This document shows positions 60,576 through 64,000 of a DNA stretch of 64,000 nt, one piece after another. A program made the position numbers and the translations under genes. The DNA is from an uncultured Clostridia bacterium (GTDB lineage: Bacteria > Bacillota > Clostridia > Oscillospirales > Ruminococcaceae). The notes under the pieces were generated by a model. The model had not been told where the DNA came from. It saw only the letters and a list, made by a program, of their open reading frames with translations, and did no database searches. The first letter of the stretch is position 1. Each line of letters starts with the position of its first letter. The DNA lies in NCBI GenBank assembly GCA_947383835.1, contig CANDEV010000002.1, forward strand, positions 124,001-188,000, read 5' to 3'.

Positions 60576-61067
60576 ATGTCTGATTATATTTTTGAAAAAG
60601 TTGGAATTGAGGAGCTTGATTTGCTTGTCAATTTGAGAATATCTTACTTGCTTGAAGATAACGGGACTATACCGCAGGATAAGCTTGCCCAAATATCAGA
60701 AAAGCTGCCCGATTATTTCCGCAGGCATTTGAACAAGGACTGCTTTGTTTATGCGGCTAAATCCGAAAATGAAATAGTAAGCTGCTGTTTTTTGATAGTT
60801 TCCGAAAAGCCGTCTAATCTTTCTTTTATCAACGGAGTTGTGGGTACTGTAATGAACGTTTACACAAATCCGGTATTTAGAAGAAGAGGACTTGCGGGAA
60901 AACTGCTGAAAATGCTGCTTGCCGACGCTGAAAAAATGGGACTTGACTTTGTGGAGCTGAAAGCCACGGATTCGGGGTATAGCTTGTATAAATCCATTGG
61001 GTTTGAGGATACGGTTTCAAAATATCATAATATGAAAATAATTATGAATTCGGACAAAAAAATTTGA
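60576..61067 (+). CDS. GNAT family N-acetyltransferase
   Basis: The start at 60576 is preferred because GGAG touches the ATG at 60570. The 163 residues show the GNAT core: TNPVFRRRGLAGKLLKML (acetyl-CoA loop RRRGLAGK), a following helix and ELKATDSGYSLYKSIGF. Substrate unknown. It lies directly ahead of ispG. Confidence 0.85.
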   Translation: MSDYIFEKVGIEELDLLVNLRISYLLEDNGTIPQDKLAQISEKLPDYFRRHLNKDCFVYAAKSENEIVSCCFLIVSEKPSNLSFINGVVGTVMNVYTNPVFRRRGLAGKLLKMLLADAEKMGLDFVELKATDSGYSLYKSIGFEDTVSKYHNMKIIMNSDKKI

Positions 61068-61089
61068 GATTGCAAACGGAGATGATAAT

Positions 61090-62127
61090 ATGCGTTCTGT
61101 TCACGCCGTTAAGGTAGGTAGCTGTACACTCAATGGCAAAAAAATATACATACAGTCTATGCTTAACGTCCCCGCAAAGGATATTGAGAGAAGCGTCTGT
61201 CAGGCGGTGGAGCTTGAAAAAGCGGGTTGCGAGATAATACGGGCGGCAATTCCCGATATGGCGGCGGTAAAGCTTATTCCCGCTATAAAAAGCGCAGTTA
61301 ATATACCACTTGTTGCTGACATTCATTTCGATTACAAGCTTGCTTTGGAGAGCGTTGCTGCGGGAATTGATAAAATACGCATAAATCCCGGAAATATTGG
61401 AGATTTTGACAGGGTCAAAGCTGTTGCAAATGCTTGTGCGGAAAAAAATATACCTATAAGAATAGGCGTAAATTCAGGGTCTTTGGAAAAGGATATTCTT
61501 GCAAAATACGGTGCGCCAACGGCGGAGGCTCTTTGCGAAAGTGCGCTGCACCACGCGGAGCTTCTGGAGCGGTGCGATTTCCACGATATTGTTATTTCTA
61601 TAAAATCTTCGGACGTGCCTACTATGATAAAGGGTTATCGGCTTCTTGCTGAAAAAACAGATTACCCGCTCCATTTGGGAGTTACCGAGGCGGGGACAAA
61701 GCGTATGGGTATCATCAAATCCGCTGTTGGTATAGGTTCTCTTATTGCGGACGGGATAGGGGAGACGATACGTGTTTCTCTTACGGCAGATCCTATTGAG
61801 GAAATTTACGCAGCAAGGGATATTCTTTCAGCCGTGGGAAAGGGAAATGGTGTAAAGCTTGTCGCCTGTCCAACCTGCGGAAGAACCAAGATAGACCTTA
61901 TTTCTCTTGCCGAAAAGGTAGAAGCGGCTGTCAAGGACATTGACAAGGATATTACTGTCGCGGTCATGGGGTGTGTGGTAAATGGTCCCGGAGAAGCCCG
62001 TGAAGCCGATGTCGGTATAGCTGGAGGAGACGGCTGCGCCGTGCTGTTCCGCAAGGGAGAGATACTGAGGAAAATTCCCGAAAACGATATACTGACAGCT
62101 TTGCTGGAGGAAATAGAAAAACTTTAA
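61090..62127 (+). CDS. ispG: 4-hydroxy-3-methylbut-2-enyl diphosphate synthase
   Basis: IspG converts MEcPP to HMBPP in the MEP pathway with a 4Fe-4S cluster. The 345 residues have the TIM-barrel N-terminal part (VADIHFDYKLAL, RINPGNIG) and cluster cysteines in CPTCGRTK and MGCVVNGPGE. CGGAG precedes the start. Together with dxr it marks an MEP-based isoprenoid supply. Confidence 0.97.
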   Translation: MRSVHAVKVGSCTLNGKKIYIQSMLNVPAKDIERSVCQAVELEKAGCEIIRAAIPDMAAVKLIPAIKSAVNIPLVADIHFDYKLALESVAAGIDKIRINPGNIGDFDRVKAVANACAEKNIPIRIGVNSGSLEKDILAKYGAPTAEALCESALHHAELLERCDFHDIVISIKSSDVPTMIKGYRLLAEKTDYPLHLGVTEAGTKRMGIIKSAVGIGSLIADGIGETIRVSLTADPIEEIYAARDILSAVGKGNGVKLVACPTCGRTKIDLISLAEKVEAAVKDIDKDITVAVMGCVVNGPGEAREADVGIAGGDGCAVLFRKGEILRKIPENDILTALLEEIEKL

Positions 62128-62143
62128 GAATGGTGAAATTTCA

Positions 62144-64000
62144 ATGCTTATAAAAGAACTTTTTTCGGATTACATAGCGGATATACCTAATTCTATAGGT
62201 AAAGGAAACGTGCTGAAGCTGTCGCATACGGAAAATATGCGGGAGCTTACTGTTTTTGCGTCCTATGAAATTGTTCAGAATTATAATTATGTTATGGATT
62301 TTGAAAAGGCAATGCAGACAAGCCTTGGTATAACAAGCTTTATTCTTAATTGCCGATATGCTCCCAACCTTTTTAACGAGAAGTGTATGCCGGATATTGT
62401 GACAATGCTTAAACGGCGTATGTACGTTATAAACGGGCATTTAAGCAATGCGGTGTACAATTTTTCCGACGGCAAGGTTACAATTGATGTAAACGGTGTG
62501 GGTTATGCTGCGCTGAAAAAGGCGGGGATCGAACGCGAGCTTGAAAAAATGATACGCGAGGTATACTCCGTTGATGTAAATGTCATTATGAACGGTGACA
62601 CCGAAAATGTCCACGAAGATGATTACGAAAGCAGAATGGCTAAGGCAATAGCGGATATGCCTATGCCTGTGGAGGCGCCCGATCCTGCTGGCAGTAATTT
62701 CGATATGGGGCAGTTTGCCGCTCCGAAAGAACCGGTTGTTACTGTCGATCTTATGGACTTGCCTATACTTGCTAAAAGCGCCAAAATTATTAAGGGACGG
62801 AAAATAGATTCGCCCATAACGAATATTTCCGACATAACAAGCAAGATGAGCAACATAACTATATGGGGCGACGTTTTTGATTATTCTGAAAAAGAGATAC
62901 GCACAAAAAACGGCGAAAGGCGCGTTGTTTCGGTAAGTATTACCGATTATACAGGTTCGATCTCAATAAAAAGCTTTGAGAGCAAGGACGAAGAAAATAT
63001 TTTTGCTCAGTTCAAAAAGGGCGGTACTCTGCTTATTAAGGGACGTTCCGATTTTGACACCTTTGAAAATGAATTTGTTATTAAGGCAAACGATGTTATG
63101 CAGGTTGGAAAAACAGAGCGTAAGGACGTCGCCGAGGAAAAAAGAGTAGAGCTTCACCTGCATACAAATATGTCCGCTCTGGACGCTGTAACCCCCGCTT
63201 CAAAGTTGATAGAGAGGGCGTTTTCATGGGGACACAAGGCGATTGCTATAACAGATCACGGCGTTGCACAGGCTTTTCCCGAAGCTGCTTCGGCGGTTGC
63301 GAAGATACGTAAAAACGGCGGAGATTTCAAGATGATCTATGGTTGTGAGGCGTATTCGGTAAATGACAGGATAAGCGCGGTAAGCATATGTCAGGACAGA
63401 GCGATCACCGATGAAATGATCGTTTTTGATATTGAGACCACCGGTTTTAATCCGCAGGTAGAAAGAATTATCGAGATAGGCGCAGTAAGGGTAAAAAATC
63501 TTGAAATGGGGGAGACCTTTCAAACATTTGTTGACCCCGATAAGCCAATACCGGAAAGGATAACAAAGCTTACAAGTATTACGGACGACATGGTGAAGGA
63601 CGCACCGAGTCAAGAGGAAGCGTTAAAGAAATTCATTGAATTTTGCGGTGAAACTCCTGTCCTTATTGCTCACAATGCGGGATTTGACTGTTCGTTCATA
63701 AAGGCGGCTTGTGAAAGGTACGGGATAGATTACAGCTTTTCAATGATAGACACTGTTGTCATGAGCAGAAGTATGCTGCCGAATCTAAAAAAGCACAAGC
63801 TTGACAATGTTGCTAAAGAGCTGGGTCTTGGTGAATTTAATCATCACCGCGCGGACGATGATGCAAAAATTCTTGCGCGCATATATATTGTACTTGCCAC
63901 AAGGCTTTTGGAGCAAAACAAAATAAAAATGATAAGTGAGATAAACCGCTGTGTACTTAAAGTGGATCCCCGTTCGCTCCGTTCTCATCATCAGATAATC
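62144..64000 (+). CDS. polC: DNA polymerase III PolC-type alpha subunit (N-terminal part)
   Basis: PolC is the replicative polymerase of low-GC Gram-positives. The frame from ATG 62144 is open for 619 codons to the window edge. It contains the N-terminal domain, an OB fold (near residues 240-330), a PHP domain start (ELHLHTNMSALDAVTP and TDHG) and the exonuclease with FDIETTGF, AHNAGFD and HHRADDDA. The polymerase part lies outside the window. Confidence 0.96.
   Translation, partial: MLIKELFSDYIADIPNSIGKGNVLKLSHTENMRELTVFASYEIVQNYNYVMDFEKAMQTSLGITSFILNCRYAPNLFNEKCMPDIVTMLKRRMYVINGHLSNAVYNFSDGKVTIDVNGVGYAALKKAGIERELEKMIREVYSVDVNVIMNGDTENVHEDDYESRMAKAIADMPMPVEAPDPAGSNFDMGQFAAPKEPVVTVDLMDLPILAKSAKIIKGRKIDSPITNISDITSKMSNITIWGDVFDYSEKEIRTKNGERRVVSVSITDYTGSISIKSFESKDEENIFAQFKKGGTLLIKGRSDFDTFENEFVIKANDVMQVGKTERKDVAEEKRVELHLHTNMSALDAVTPASKLIERAFSWGHKAIAITDHGVAQAFPEAASAVAKIRKNGGDFKMIYGCEAYSVNDRISAVSICQDRAITDEMIVFDIETTGFNPQVERIIEIGAVRVKNLEMGETFQTFVDPDKPIPERITKLTSITDDMVKDAPSQEEALKKFIEFCGETPVLIAHNAGFDCSFIKAACERYGIDYSFSMIDTVVMSRSMLPNLKKHKLDNVAKELGLGEFNHHRADDDAKILARIYIVLATRLLEQNKIKMISEINRCVLKVDPRSLRSHHQII

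Overview
The window looks like a chromosome segment of a low-to-moderate GC, endospore-forming Clostridia member, most likely a gut Oscillospiraceae/Ruminococcaceae relative. The reasons are the sporulation genes ylbJ, yqfC and yqfD, a Firmicutes housekeeping order (phoH-ybeY-dgkA-era-yqzL-recO-mutS2; pyrH-frr-uppS-cdsA-dxr-rseP-ispG-polC), strong AGGAGG ribosome sites, consensus TTGACA-N17-TATAAT promoters, and a bile-salt-hydrolase-family gene. This assignment is inferred from gene content and order; no database search was possible.

Layout. (1) 1-5,205: AT-rich accessory DNA holding a stefin/cystatin-like small protein, a DUF3990/DUF3791-type putative toxin-antitoxin pair, gene fragments, and a large serine recombinase. 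It ends inside the GHGG codons of a cell-wall amidase (5' fragment 5,201-5,371), so it is the right end of an integrated element whose left end is not visible. (2) 5,480-11,320: acetyltransferase, radA, an HD hydrolase, an adaptor/FtsX-type permease pair without an ATPase, and a ParB-like hypothetical gene. (3) 11,400-37,000: core genes (tyrosine recombinase, two M16 peptidases, lgt, folD, a class B PBP, sporulation genes, ybeY/era/recO/mutS2, an EAL-like/HDOD protein, rplU-rpmA), a tRNA-Ser, a truncated GH18 gene and an AraC-kinase fusion. (4) 37,792-48,777: a 10.98-kb integrative mobilizable element inserted in a choloylglycine-hydrolase gene. The two gene halves rejoin in frame across a 2-bp GT core to give a 326-residue protein. 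(5) 49,000-64,000: rsmI, trmN6, a K+ transporter, pyrH-frr-uppS-cdsA-dxr-rseP, ispG and the start of polC.

The element in (4) is the most interesting part. One side carries a serine recombinase, a relaxase with a 1-nt frameshift, MobC and a candidate oriT. The other side carries a DUF6076-like gene, a sigma-70-family factor, its likely membrane anti-sigma factor, a small secreted protein, a secreted papain-like cysteine peptidase, and a second secreted protein that shares a domain of about 95 residues with the peptidase. Two 46-bp near-identical sequences precede the small secreted protein gene and the peptidase gene, and they are good candidates for promoters of the element's own sigma factor. 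The element therefore looks like a self-regulated secreted-protein cassette whose integration interrupts a bile-acid-related gene and whose precise excision would restore it.

Small repeats also shape the window. Four copies of a 101-102 bp MITE-like palindrome lie between genes, each flanked by a 3-bp TAA or TTA. A second hairpin repeat occurs twice. A gene inserted after rseP is bounded by a duplicate of the rseP 3' end. Three genes have their Shine-Dalgarno sequence inside a stable hairpin arm.
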